A DNA stretch of 64,000 bases, from contig NC_057848.1 in assembly GCF_910594005.1 (NCBI RefSeq), forward strand, positions 49,059,616 through 49,123,615, given 5' to 3'. Numbering within the stretch: position 1 is the stretch's first letter; every line of letters starts with the position of its first letter. Shown piece after piece: positions 44,660-56,535 of this stretch. Position numbers and translations under genes: made by a program. The notes beneath the pieces were generated by a model. The model searched no databases, was not told where the DNA came from, and saw only the letters and a program-made list of their open reading frames with translations. This DNA comes from Cervus elaphus. Lineage: Eukaryota > Chordata > Mammalia > Artiodactyla > Cervidae.

Positions 44660-44945
44660 AGAATCATTTATCTTCATCAGGCACTCTTTTGGGCTTGGGA
44701 GATACAGCAGAAAAGGATACAGATGTGTTACCCTTGTTCTCATGGATTCTGCCACTTACTGGGAGGGATGAATATTAAATAATGGTTCAGATAAAGATAA
44801 ATAAAGTATTAGGTGTTCTAGGAGTGAAAATTACAGAATACTTTGGTAGCAAATAAATGAGGAAGGGGACTTAACATCTTTGAGCAATAATTTTGGGTAA
44901 GACTTAAAAGATAACAAAGAATTAACCAAACTAAGAGATTAAGAA
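44660..44945 (+). mobile_element. Ancient interspersed repeat, same family as 17295-17860
   Basis: Pattern caggcactcttttgggcttg, gagatacagcagaaaagga, then aataaagtattaggtgttct and gggtaagacttaaaagat follows the 5' part of the ancient repeat described at 17.3 kb. Strongly diverged. Confidence 0.5.
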
Positions 44946-44956
44946 TTAATGTGCAG

Positions 44957-45061
44957 AGGAGTTCCCTGGTGGTCTAGTGGTTAAGACTCTATGCTTCAGT
45001 GCAAGGGACATGCATTCAATCCCTGGTCAGGGAACTGAGATCCCACATGCCATGGAGTGGC
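44957..45061 (+). mobile_element. CHR-type tRNA-Glu SINE
   Basis: aggagttccctggtggtcta, then agtgcaagggacatgcattc, ccctggtcagggaactgaga, ending at atggagtggctaa; followed by a (taa)n tail. Confidence 0.92.
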
Positions 45062-45086
45062 TAAATAATAATAATAATAATAATGT
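45062..45086 (+). repeat. (TAA)n microsatellite from SINE tail
   Basis: About eight taa units directly after the CHR SINE, most likely grown from its A-rich tail. Confidence 0.9.
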
Positions 45087-45179
45087 TCACGGTGAGGAAA
45101 GGATATGTGAAAATACTGAGATACTATTGATATCTCCCTATAGGCTTTCTCCTTAAAAATGACTCTCAATCAAATTTCA

Positions 45180-45780
45180 CATGTCTAAAACTGAAATCAT
45201 TGTTGTTTCCCCAAATTGCACCTTCCCTTATAGTCATCCTTTAAAATTCTCTCCTTTTCTCAATCTACATACTGTCCATCCATCCCTTCTGTTCTTCCTT
45301 TTATGTATCTCAATTCTATCACCTTTTCACCATCTCCAAGGCAGCAATCTCAATTTCACACTCTTAGTATCTTTCAACAGTATTCTTAAAACCCTCTTAC
45401 AACTGATTTTCCTACAAAGTTTTCACTCACCTTTCCTTTCCCCTTACAGCTGACAGAATAAAAGTGTTCAAAAATATTAAATTCTTCACTAGCTCTGTAT
45501 TACCTATAGAGTAAAATAGAAACCCCTATAGACAGTACCTAAGGCCTTTCCTGATCTGCCCTCTGCCTACTTCTCCAGCTTCATCTCTTATCATGCTTCC
45601 TTTTATACCCTTAAATACAGTCAAGTGAAAATACTTACAGGTTCCTATTGTAACATACTTCATTTTCTTTAAGTCTTCCAGAATCCCATTTTTTTTCCTC
45701 CTCTGTATTTTTCTATTGCCTTGAATAATACTGGGTCCTCAGTAAATGTTGGAAGGGAGGGATACAGGAATAGAAAAAGA
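45180..45780 (-). mobile_element. Ancient repeat remnant (tentative)
   Basis: The stretch cctgatctgccctctgcctacttctccagc near 45551-45580 is the reverse of the pattern in the ancient repeat at 17.3 kb. The rest is diverged. Edges are arbitrary. A 90-codon plus-strand frame at 45181-45453 has no recognisable domain. Confidence 0.35.
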
Positions 45781-47859
45781 ATAGAATGAAGGAAGGAAAG
45801 AAAAAAGAAAAGAAGGAAATTTGAGGTGTTTTAGAAAGAATGTTGAATGATAGATTCATAATAGGCTATCAATGGAAAAATAATGATATTTAGGATAACA
45901 TATGTTGGTATTCTTATCTGGCTGTATAGGAAAATAATGTCTCTTTTGGCACTGTAGAGATTCATTGCAGAGATTCCTGGTTTGGTTCAGTGTTTCATTC
46001 TTTATATTCTACTGATTCTTTGTATTTGCATAGTGTTTTCTTGAGAGGAAGGCAAACAACAATAATAATTTTAGTTCTTGTCTCACAACTACACTCTAAA
46101 TTAGGAAGGCCAATTTTGCATTGTCAAGGTTTCAAAAATAGAGAAATTGAGAAATAATACATTATTTTTCCCAGGGTCATATACCTATATAGCATCAGTG
46201 GTAGCACACACAAAAAAGATCTATTTATTAAAGTCTTGAATTTTTTCAGCAAATCAGTGTACTGCCATGGTTCTCTTCTCTTAAAAATCAATTACAATTT
46301 TTTCAATGATTGAGGAAGTTTTTTCTAGTACAGTAAATATTTTCACCTGATTTCAAGAAGAATCAAACAATTACATGGAGGGCTGAAGTCTGAAAATTCA
46401 GGGCTAAGGAAATCACATCTTCTCTTAGTGACAGATATTTTAGCTTTAGAAAGGGTGAGATACTGGGGAAGAGAGAGATGAAGAAATCTTTTCCTTTTAG
46501 TAAGCATTTCTGTGATCTCTTAATATACAACTTAGCAAATAGCTATTTCCATGAAGTTACAATTATCCTTTACGACCTTTTGAGGTTATATATTATAGTT
46601 GTACATAGCTGGGTTTAGTTTCAATTCAGGGAGTTCAATAAAGATGGGAGCCCATTATTTCTGTACCAGTTAAGAGGAGATTTATTTTCCAAAATGAAGA
46701 CCTACCATGCATATTTTACAGAACATAAAGAAGATGTCTATCTGTGGAAGTTCTTTCCTAATCAACAAGGTCCAGATACATTTTTTTACACCTTTTGAAA
46801 AAGCAAATGACCCACAGAAACATTCCTTAAGCAAGAGCATTCCAGTTCATTCAATTGAAAATTTCTCTACTTTCTGTTCACAGTAATTCTGGAATAATGG
46901 GAAGCTGCTTATCAGGCATCTTTTCACCTTCATGCTATACCATTGATTCCAAATGCTAATGTCTTTACTCCAGTCAGGATTCAAATTTTCCCAGAGTGGT
47001 TTCATTTTTCTCTCTTCCCATGGAAATATCATTGCCAGGACTTTTGTAATTCTCCATAAAATTCCAAGTGAAACCACGGGAGGTGCTCACAGGTGATTAA
47101 AGTGAAAGACTACTGTTATTTCCTAGGAGGTACCTGCCCTAATTTCTAGGAAAATGTAAAATTGACTTTTAATCAATGGGTCAGCAGAAGAACTTTGGTA
47201 TACTTAGTGCCTCAAGAAAAATTAGATTTAAATTGTCTTGAAGATAACCCCACTGGAAACAATGAGAACAACAAAATAATGCAAAACAAAACAACAACAA
47301 AATAGTAGAAATCCTGTTATCAGGCTCCAGAGCTGTATTTTTAAAATATTTCTCATTTATATTGCACCTATCAGGCTAATGCTTCCCTAGGTGCCTTACA
47401 ATATAAAAACACAATTTAAGACCAACAGCTAAAGTAAAAATCCTCAGAACTGTGATTATATTATCCCTTTCGGAAGTCTCAGACTTTCTCCTAACTGTCC
47501 ACAGAAAAACAATGGAAAACATTTCTCCCCTCAAAATACAAACATATTTTGCAACAAGCTTTGAATATTAGAATTGATGGCAGTAAAGGAGTCATTTAAA
47601 ATTTCCAGTTTCTCTCCAACGTAGGGAGTAAGACTTTGAACCTAGTAAAGCTAAGTTAATATTTAGCCATCCCATTCTTTGAATTATGGGAGGAAAAATT
47701 TTATTGTTTTTACATATAGTTAATAGTTTTTCACAAACAAATAGAACTTCATTGAATTCTGACTTTGTGTTAGACCTCAGGGCTCAAAGATGAATAAGAT
47801 ATCTACCCTAAAGATATATAAGGCAGAAAATACAATTTACAAAAGAGTATAAATGCTGT
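45781..47859. other. Long unassigned stretch
   Basis: About 2.1 kb. Includes a purine-rich tract (45778-45825). The sentence-like block at 47344-47415 (tttatattgcacctatcagg) looks like an old conserved fragment but I cannot name it. A 76-codon minus-strand frame at 46847-47077 is discussed under rejected items. Confidence 0.35.
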
Positions 47860-48069
47860 GAACAGCTGATTTATTGGAAAAGACCCTGATGATTGGAAAG
47901 ATTGAGGGCAAAGGGAGAAGAGGGCAGCAGAGGATACAATGGTTGGATAGCATCACTGACTGAATGGACACTAATTTGAGCAAAGTCTGGGAGAAAGTGA
48001 AGGACAGGGGAGCCTGGTGTACTGCAGTCCATGGGGTTGCAAAGAGTTGGACACAACTTAGCAACTGAA
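47860..48069 (+). mobile_element. BovB tail, 5'-truncated
   Basis: About 210 bases from aacagctgatttattggaaa to gcaactgaaca. Both reverse-strand frames here (75 and 61 codons) arise from this repeat. Confidence 0.9.
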
Positions 48070-48084
48070 CAATGACATCAGTTG

Positions 48085-48245
48085 TTTCTGAATAGGAAAT
48101 GGAGACAAAACTTAGGGAAGCTGGCAGTTATTAATCAAGTCCTGACCATTCTGGGATGATTGTTGCAGAGGCTGTGGATTAGTATTCTGCTGCCGTGTAT
48201 CATCTGGCCATTCTCTGTCTGTGTATTTAAACTCTCACAAGTGAG
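48085..48245 (-). mobile_element. Dispersed repeat shared with 17130-17285, LTR-like
   Basis: cttagggaagctggcagtta, tcaagtcctgaccattctgg, cagaggctgtggattagtat and cattctctgtctgtgtattt align with the 17.1-17.3 kb copy. Only the core is kept here. Confidence 0.5.
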
Positions 48246-48814
48246 GACCCTCGAGTGCTGAATATAGGTAGTAGTGAAAAGATAAACCTGAAAACTTTTC
48301 ACCCACACCAACACATTTTTTCGTGGAACTCCAAGGATTCCCCAAACTCTCAGTTTCAGCCTGTTCTTCCAGATCTTTATGCAAGTGTATTTGTCAACAT
48401 AGGGGTGTGCAACATATTTTATTTAATTTGAAATTTTAATATCTTGATTTACATATTTTAAATATCTAGGTATATGTTTTATGGACTTCCACCTTTACTT
48501 TTCCTCTAGTCCTCCAAACACACTTGATGACTCCGTTCCATTGGCTCCCTCATTAGGTTTCTTACTTATATGAATTCTGGCACTTGAGGTAGTCTACAAA
48601 GGTAATGTGAAAGGTAGTGCTGAAGGTGTTGACGTATAACATTAAGCATGAATAATAAGGCATAGTTGCTGATAGCTAAGAAGCCACAACTATAAACTAC
48701 TCATCACATATCTGACCAAGCTTGACATCATTATTATTCAATACATCATTCCACCAGCCTGGATATATTCAATTTTTATTAGGTAGTGTAAGATATATCA
48801 TATCACTTTCTTTT
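48246..48814. other. Unassigned spacer
   Basis: No family recognised; a 60-codon frame at 48722-48904 runs into the next repeat and is not convincing. Confidence 0.35.
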
Positions 48815-49195
48815 CTGAAAAATACCCACTCAGTTTTCTATACCTGTACAGAGGAACAAAATTTGCCACACCAAAATATTTCTTTGGCATATGGATTATT
48901 TTGAGCTAAAATCAATCAAGGCCCTGAATGCTCAGGAAGAACCTTTGACCTTCCCCCTAACTGCCTGAAAGAATGTAGACAGAGAACCTCCTCCAGAAAG
49001 AGAGCTATCACCATAGGTAACTCTACTATGAACTAGGTGTGGTAGACAAGGAGGAGCCTAGCAAAGTCTGTTTGTTAAAATCCCCCTGTGTCCCGTTGTC
49101 TCTGCATGGCTCAGCAAACATTTGTTTGAATAAAAATAACATCTTAGGCAAAGTTCATTTAATCTTGTGTCATGACACCAAAGAAAATTTTGTAT
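48815..49195 (+). mobile_element. Endogenous-retrovirus LTR-like sequence (solo)
   Basis: aaatatttctttggcatatg, cccctaactgcctgaaagaa, cctccagaaagagagctatc, gtctctgcatggctcagcaa, then a polyadenylation signal in tttgaataaaaataac and cttgtgtcatgaca. The order and composition fit a bovine ERV LTR; no gag, pol or env adjoins it. Left edge approximate. Confidence 0.6.
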
Positions 49196-49429
49196 AAAAA
49201 GATTATTTGTCTATGATCATTAATAGATCAATCTCAAGATTATAGGAATGCTAAAATCCCTACTTCTTGACACTTATCTATCATCTATAGATATGTGTTA
49301 AAAGCTCAATGAAAATATTATAGACTGTTTAAAATGTTTAATACCTAAAAACAGTAGTTGCATTGATTTTAATTTCTTCCTCCACCCTTTATATTCCTTC
49401 AAAAATAACCCCATGAAGACACACTTCTA
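49196..49429. other. Unassigned spacer
   Basis: No family recognised. Confidence 0.35.
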
Positions 49430-49640
49430 ATCACATCCTTCTCCTGAACATGCTCACAGTTTTCCAACTCTGTCTTTTCTCCAGATAAGCCATTTGCTTG
49501 GGACACCACTCTTGAAATCCCTTCCTGTATTTCAAGTCTCAGCACAAATGTCAACTCCTTTCTAAAGCTCTCCCTGATTTGACAAACCAGATTTAATCAA
49601 ATCCATTTCCCTGGAGTCACTGTGCTAACATAATCACTGC
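49430..49640 (+). mobile_element. L2 LINE remnant (probable)
   Basis: cagcacaaatgtcaactcct, then ttctaaagctctccctgatt, is the diagnostic pattern of the L2 3' region (ctcaaatgtcacctcctccaggaagccttccctga). Possibly continues weakly toward 49960. Confidence 0.6.
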
Positions 49641-50541
49641 CTAAAATATAATAAGGCACCCACTAAAAGATTGCTATACCAATAACCCAAACCATTTCTT
49701 CTGTAGTTGAAAGCTTTTATGCTCCATCTAGGGAAAAATGAAAAATATTAGAGACAGAGATCTTGTCGCCTTTATAAAGCTTTTGTTTACTTTTTAAGTT
49801 TTGTACCCATAATCAAGTCAACCTCTGATTTGTGAGCTATGCAGTTATGTTACCTATTTGTATGTCGTTGTCTTCTTTGGAAGAGAAAGCCTCCTAAGTA
49901 GGAATTACTGCCTTGACCCTCACCATACATGTACTGTTGTTAACTTGTGTGATCATCATGTCATATTTATGCCAGTTCTCTTTTCTGACCTTGATGATCT
50001 TTGTCCCCAAGCATAGCTAGGTAATTTGTGGTTGGTATCCACTGCTTTGAACAAATTGGGGGGCTGAATTGATTGCTTTGTTATAAATTTATCTAGCTTG
50101 CAATTTAAAGGTATTAAAACTTTAGTGCAAAACTTAGATCCTATGATAACCTAAGCCTGTGTCTTCTAAAGCCTAGTTCTGTTACCTGACTCTCTATAGC
50201 TCACTCCATGTGTTATGAGAATTTGTTTTAAGGAAAACATAAAATCAATGTATTTTTAGCTTATTGTTCAGACATGTGTATACTCCAAATCAAGTTATGT
50301 GTGTTAATGCCCTGTCAGTGATGTGAAAAACAGAGATATAAGTAGAAAAACTGAGAGACTAAACATAACTTTAGAGAAAGTTTGAAATTATTATGGACTC
50401 ACCTAAAAAAGCCTCTGCCTCTAAGGCCTTTTTCCAAAAGTTCCACATTTTTCATTTCTGGAATAGTAAGCTACATAAGCAAGAAACTTCCAATTTAGTT
50501 TTTTTGTTTGTTTAAATATAAAAAATTGTAGAAATGAGGTT
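49641..50541. other. Unassigned spacer
   Basis: Apart from possible L2 continuation near 49840-49960, nothing recognised. Confidence 0.35.
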
Positions 50542-50550
50542 AGTGTACAT
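50542..50550 (+). repeat. Target-site duplication, left copy
   Basis: agtgtacat, repeated at 50745-50753. Confidence 0.85.
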
Positions 50551-50744
50551 GGGCTACCCTTGTGGCTCAGCTGGTAAAGAATCAGCCTGCAATGTGGGAG
50601 ACCTGGGTTCAATCCCTGGGTTGGGAAGATATCCTGGAGAAGGTAAAGGCTACCCACTCCAATATTCTGGCCTGGAGAATTCCCTGGACTGTCCATGGGG
50701 TCGCAAAGAGTCAGACACAACTGGACAACTTTCACTTTCACTTC
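50551..50744 (+). mobile_element. Bov-tA SINE with short internal deletion
   Basis: Plus-strand SINE: gggctacccttgtggctcag, box B ggttcaatccc, body, and tail actttcactttcacttc. ccctggactgtccatggggt lacks about 28 bases, including the agaggagcctggtgggctac string. Flanked by 9-bp duplications. Confidence 0.92.
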
Positions 50745-50753
50745 AGTGTACAT

Positions 50754-51717
50754 AATAAGTAGAAAATTGTCTACTAGGAAGAGTAGAAGTGAATTTTCCT
50801 GTTAGGAAACTTAGAAAATAAACCTGAAGGAAAGGAGAATGCAGACAATAGGAAAATCCCAGATTTAAGATATTGTCTGCCTTTTTTCTTCAAATATTTT
50901 TTTCTGCATTAACTTTCTTCTTACTTACTTTAAAAACAAGTATCTGATGTTTTATTATTACTTCAGAGTCCCTGAGTCTCTGTTTATTTATCCTTTAACC
51001 CATTATCTCTTTGTTTTTCAGATTTCTACTGACCTGTCTTCAAGTCCCCTGACTTTAGTCTTTCATCTTCATTCTGCTATACAGCCCATATTGTGAAATT
51101 TTTTACTCTTGATATTGTATTTGTCAGTTTCAATATTTACCCTCAGTTCTCTTTTTAAAAATAATTTCTACATGTTTGCTGAAAATTTTTCTAATTATTT
51201 TAAGAGCATCATATCAATCTCCTGAAAGATGACTAGAGTAGCTATTTTAAAGTTTTTGGTCATTCTCAAAATTCCCCAGTGGTCCAATGGTTAGGACTCA
51301 GTGCTTTGACTGCTGGGGTCCAAGTTAGATCCCTGGTCAGGGAAACTAATATCTTTCAAGCTGCATGGCACAGCCAAAAATTAAATAAAGTCTTTGGTAA
51401 TTCCAATATCTTAGTTATCTTGGGATTGGCATCCATATTTTACCTTGGGAATTGGTTATATTTTCCTGGTTCTTTGTATATTGAATAATTTTAGATTGCA
51501 TCTTGAACATTTTAAAAATTATGTTCTGAGAATCTAGGCTATATTAGAATGGTTTGTATGATGTTGGTTTTTTGCTTGTTTTAGGAAAGAGTCAATCCAG
51601 TTAGGTTGAAATTAATGTTCTGTCTGTCTTGACTTCAGTGGATAGTAGCTATAATGTCAGTTCAGAGTACAAGTATTTGTCCTACTCTTTGGGCAAGCTT
51701 TTCACATGAGTCTCAAA
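50754..51717 (-). mobile_element. Ancient T-rich repeat split by a CHR SINE (tentative)
   Basis: 51000-51269 and 51396-51660 read as one diverged repeat interrupted by the SINE at 51270: tacatgtttgctgaaaattt before, and taattccaatatcttagtta, ttttcctggttctttgtata, ttatgttctgagaatctagg after. The pattern is common in mammalian genomes and LINE-like in reverse, but I cannot name the family. 50754-51000 is unassigned. Confidence 0.4.
51270..51395 (+). mobile_element. CHR-type tRNA-Glu SINE
   Basis: aaattccccagtggtccaat, then atccctggtcagggaaacta, ending gcacagccaaaaattaaata. Confidence 0.9.
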
Positions 51718-51800
51718 GATTCATCTGGCGCTGAACCAGCAAACCCTTGTCTCCTGCCTTGGCAAGTGGATTCTTTACCACTGTGCCACCTGAGCTACAA
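51718..51800 (-). mobile_element. tRNA-Glu SINE head fragment
   Basis: ctgaaccagcaaacccttgt, then gtggattctttaccactgtg and ccacctgagc: the reverse of a Bov-tA or CHR head, truncated. Confidence 0.7.
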
Positions 51801-54800
51801 ATGATATACAGTAGAATTTATGTTCTAGCCAAAAAAAAATTTAATAAGTTTATTCATTTTAATTGGAGGCTAATTACTTTACATATCGTAGTGGTTTTGC
51901 CATACACTGCCATGAATCAGCCACGGGTGTACATGTGTTCCCCATCCTGAACCACCCTCCCACCTCCCTCTCCATCCCATCCCTCTGGGTCATCCCAGTT
52001 CCGCAGCCCCAAACACCCTGTTCCATGCATCAAACCTGGACTGGAGATCCATTTCACATATGCTAATATATATGTTTCAATGCTATTCCCCAAATTATCC
52101 CACCCTCGCCCTCTCCCACAGAGTCCAAAAGACTGTTCTATACATCTGTGTCTCTTTTGCTGTCTCGCATATAGGGTTATCATTACTATCGTTCTAAATT
52201 CCATGTATATGCATTAGTATACTGTATTGATGTTTTTCTTTCTGGCTTACTTCACTCTGTATAATAGGCTTCAGTTTCATCCATCTCATTAGAACTGATT
52301 CGAATGTATTTATTTAATGGCTGAGTAATACTCCATTGTGTATATGTACCACAGCTTTCTTATCCATTCACATGCTGATGGACATCTAGGTTGCTTCCAT
52401 GTCCTAGCTATTATAAACAGTGTGGCAATGGACATTGGGATACATGTCTCTCTTTCAATTCTGGTTCCCTCAGTGAGTACACCGAGCAGTGGGATTGCTG
52501 GGTCATATGGCAGTTCTATTTCCAGCTTCTTAAGGAATCTCCACACTGTTCTCCATAGTGGCTGTGCTAGTTTTCATTCCCACCAACAGTGTAAGAGGGT
52601 TCCCTTTTCTCCACACCCTCTCCAGCATTTATTTCTTGTAGACTTTTGGATAGCAGCCATTCTGACTAGTGTGAAATGGTACCTCATAGTGATTTTGATT
52701 TACATTTCTCTGATAATGAGTGATGTTGAGCATCTTTTCATGTGTTTGTTAGACATCTGTATGTCTTCTTAGGAGAAACGTCTGTTTAGTTCTTTGGCCC
52801 ACCTTTTGATTGGGTCGTTTATTTTTCTGGAATTGAGCTGCAGGAGTTGCTTGTAATTTTTGAGACTAATTCTTTGTCAGTTGCTTCGTTTATGTTATTT
52901 TCTCCCATTCTGAAGGCTGTCTTGTCACCTTGCTTACAGTTTCCTTTGTTGTACAAAAGCTTTTAAGTTTAATTAGGTCCCATTTGTTTATTTTTGCTTT
53001 TATTTCCAATATTCTGGGAGGTGGGTCATAGAAGATACTGCTGTGATTTATGTCGGAGAGGGTTTTGCCTATGTTTACCTCTAGGAGTTTTATGGTTTCT
53101 GGTCTTATGTTTAGATCTTTAATCCATTTTGAGTTTATTTTTGTGTATGGTGTTAGAAAGTGTTCTAGTTTCATTCTTTTACAAGTGGTTGACCAGTTTT
53201 CCCAGCACCACTTGTTAAGGGGATTGTCTTTTCTCCATTGTATATTCTTGCCTCCTTTGTCAAAGATAAGGTGTCCATAGGTGCGTGGATTTATCTCTGG
53301 GCTTTCTACTTTTTTCAATTGATCTATATTTCTGTCTTTGTGCCAGTATCATACTGTCTTGGTGACTGTAGCTTTGTAGTAGAGCCTGAAGTCAGGTAGG
53401 TTGATTCCTCCGGTTCCATTCTTCTTTTTAAGATTGCTTTGACTATTCAAGGTTTTTTGTATTTTCATGCAAATTGTGAGATTATTTGTTCTAGTTCTGT
53501 GAAAAATACCATTGGTAGCTTGATAGAGATTGCATTGAATCTATAGAGTGCTTTGGGTAATATACTCATTTTCACTATACTGATTCTTCCAATCCATGAA
53601 TATGGTATATTTCTCCATCTATTTGTGTCCTCTTTGATTTCTTTCATCAGTGTTTTATAGTTTTCTATAGATAGGTCTTCTGTTTCTTTAGGTAGATATA
53701 TTCCTAAGTATTGTATTCTTTTCGTTGCAATGGTGAATGGGATTGTTTCCTCAATTTCTCTTTATGTTGTCTCAGTGTTAGTGTATAGGAATGCAAGGGA
53801 TTTCTGTGTGTTAGTTTTATATCCTACAACTTTGCTATATTCATTGATTACCTTGTAATTTCCGGTGGAGTCTTTAGGATTTTCTATGTAGAGGATCATG
53901 TCATCTGCAAACAGTGAGAGTTTTACTTCTTCTTTTCCAATCTGGATTCCTTTTATTTCTTTTTCTGCTCTGATTGCCAAAACTTCCAAAACTATGTTGA
54001 ATAGTAGTGGTGAGAGTGGGCACCTTTGTCTTGTTCCTAACTTTAGGGGAAATGCTTTCAATTTTTCACCATTGAGGGTAATGTTTGCTGTGGTTTTGTC
54101 ATATGTAGCTTTTATTATATTGAGGTATGTTACTCCTGCTTTCTGGAGGGTTTTTATCATAAATGGATGTTGAATTTTGTCAAAGGCTTTCTCTGCATCT
54201 ATTGAGATAATCATATGGTTTTTATCTTTCAATTTGTTACTGTGGTGTATTATGTTGATTGATTTGCAGATACTGAAGACTCCTTGCATCTCTGGGATAT
54301 GGCCCACTTGCTCATGATGTATGACGTTTTTAATATGTTGTTGAATTCTGTTTGCTAGGATTTTGTTAAGGGTTTCTGCATCTATGTTCATCAGTGGTAT
54401 TGGCCTGTGGTTTTCTTTTTTTGTGGGATTTTTGTCTGGTTTTGGGATTAGGGTGATGGTGGCCTCATAGAATGAGTTTGGAACTTTACCTTCCTCTGCA
54501 GTTTTCTGGAAGAGTTTGAGTAGGATAGGTGTTAGCTCTTCTCTAATTTCTTGGTAGAATTCAGCTGTGAAGCCATCTGGTCCTGGGATTTTGTTTGCTG
54601 GAAGATTTCTGATTACAGTTTCGATTTCTGTGCTTCTGATGGGTCTGTTAAGATTTTCTAATTCTTCCTGGTTCAGTTTTGGAAACTTGTACTTTTCTAA
54701 AAATTTGTCCATTTCTTCCAAGCTGTCCATTTTATTGGCATATAGTTGCTGAGAGTAGTCTCTTATGATCCTTTGTATTTCTGTGTTGTCTGTGGTGATT

Positions 54801-55205
54801 TCTCCATTTTTATTTCTAATTTTGTTGATTTCATTCTTCTCCCTTTTTTTTCTTGATGAGTCTGGCTAATAGTTTGTCTCTTATATTTATCTTCTCAAAG
54901 AACCATCTTTTGGCTTTGTTGATTTTTGCTATGGTCTCTTTTGTTTTTTTTTGCATTTATTTCTGCCATAGATTTTAGGATTTCTTTCCTTCTGCTAACC
55001 CTGGGGTTCTTCATTTCTTCCTTTACTAGTTGCTTTAGGTGTAGAGTTAGGTTATTTATTTGACGTTTTTCTTGTTTCTTGAGGTAAGCCTGTATTTTTA
55101 TGAACCTTCCCCTGAGCACTGCTTTTACAGTGTCCCATAGGTTTTGGGTTGTTGTGTTTTCATTTTCATTCATTTCTATGCATATTTTGATTTCTCTTTT
55201 GATTT

Positions 55206-55636
55206 CTTTTTTTTTTATTTATTATTTTTTTATTAGTTGGAGGCTAATTACTTCACAACATTTCAGTGGGTTTTGTCATACATTGATATGAATCAGCCAT
55301 AGATTTACACGTATTCCCCATCCCAATCCCCCCTCCCACCTCCCTCTCCACCCGATTCCTCTGGGTCTTCCCAGTGCACCAGGCCCGAGCACTTGTCTCA
55401 TGCATCCCACCTGGGCTGGTGATCTGTTTCACCATAGATAGTATACATGCTGTTCTTTTGAAACATCCCACCCTCACCTTCTCCCACAGAGTTCAAAAGT
55501 CTGTTCTGTATTTCTGTGTCTCTTTTTCTGTTTTGCATATAGGGTTATCATTACCATTTTTCTAAATTCCATATATATGTGTTAGTATGCTGTAATGTTC
55601 TTTATCTTTCTGGCTTACTTCACTCTGTATAAGGGG
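55206..55636 (-). mobile_element. Young L1-BT tail nested in ORF2
   Basis: T-rich tail, 3'UTR and the last codons of ORF2, 5'-truncated at tctgtataagggg. It closely resembles the tail of the twin-primed L1 at 23.7-24.1 kb. Host L1 stops at tgatttc and resumes at ttggttatcc; compared with the plus-strand L1 near 38695-38725, about 12 host bases (ttctgtgatttg) are missing and no target-site duplication exists. Confidence 0.9.
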
Positions 55637-55980
55637 TTGGTTATCCAGCCACATGTTGTTCAGCCTCCATATTTTGGAATTTTTGATAGTTTTTTTCTCT
55701 TGTAATTGACATCTAATTTCACTGCACTGTGGTCAGAAAAGATGTTTGGAATGATTTCAATTTTTTTTTAATTTACCAAGGCTAGATTTATGGCCCAGGG
55801 TGTGATTTATCCTGGAGACGGTTCCATGTGCACTTAAGTAAAAGGTGAAATTCATTGCTTTGGGGTGAAATGTCCTATGGATATCAATTAGGTCTAACTG
55901 GTCTATTGTATCATTTAAGTTTATGTTTCCTTGCTAATATTCTGTTTAGTTGATCTATCCATGGGTGTGAGTGGGCTATT

Positions 55981-56037
55981 CAGTTCAGTTCAGTTCAGTT
56001 CAGTTGCTCAGTTGCGTCCGACTCTTTGTGACTCCAT
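55981..56037 (-). mobile_element. 57-bp BovB tail with target-site duplication
   Basis: Five cagtt units, then gctcagttgcgtccgactct and ttgtgactccat. gagtgggctatt (55969-55980) and gagtgggttatt (56038-56049) flank it with one mismatch, so this is a genuine, extremely truncated insertion into the L1 host. Confidence 0.92.
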
Positions 56038-56535
56038 GAGTGGGTTATTAAAGTCTCCCAACTATTATTGTGTTATTGTTAATTTCCCCTTTCATACTTG
56101 TTAGTATTTGCCTTGCATATTGCAGTGCTCCTATGTTGGGTGCGTATATATTTACAATTGTTATATCTTCTTCTTTGATTGATCCTTTGATCATTATGTA
56201 GTGTGCTTCTTTGTCTCTTTTCACAGCTTTTATTTTAAAATCTATTTTATCTGATATGAGTATTGCTACTCCTGCTTTCTTTGGTCTCTATTTGCATGAA
56301 ATATCTTTTCCCAGCCCCTCACTTTAGGTCTGCATGTGTCCCTTGTTTTGAGGTGGGTCTCTTGTAGACAACATATATAGGGGTCTTGTTTTTGTATCCA
56401 TTCAGCCAGTCTTTATCTTTTTGTTGGGGCATTCAACCCATTTACATTTAAGGTAATTATTGATAAGTATGCTCCCGTTGCCATTTACTTTGTTGTTTTG
56501 GGTTCGAGTTTATACACCCTTTCTGTGTTTCCTGT

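Larger units (their letters stand above)
52194..56484 (-). pseudogene. L1 ORF2, complete span but disrupted
   Basis: From ATG at 56482-56484 to TAG at 52194-52196; 3.8 kb without inserts, the normal ORF2 size. ORF2 makes the endonuclease and reverse transcriptase for target-primed reverse transcription. Endonuclease: SDH is intact near 55729-55744 but SRIDHILG reads SRINHTLG, with Asp to Asn at 55805-55807. RT: open at 53762-54730 (322 codons) with RNLPANKIPGPDGFTAEFYQ, RCPLSPLLFNIVLE and an intact FADD box at 53900-53911. C-terminus: 52310-52546. A nested L1 at 55206-55636 separates the endonuclease from RT, and frameshifts occur, so no full protein. Confidence 0.9.

Noticed and set aside
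46847..47077. 76-codon minus-strand frame with several tryptophans
   Set aside because: It looks mildly protein-like but has no recognised family, no partner exon and no codon bias I can judge; a protein search and cross-species conservation would decide.
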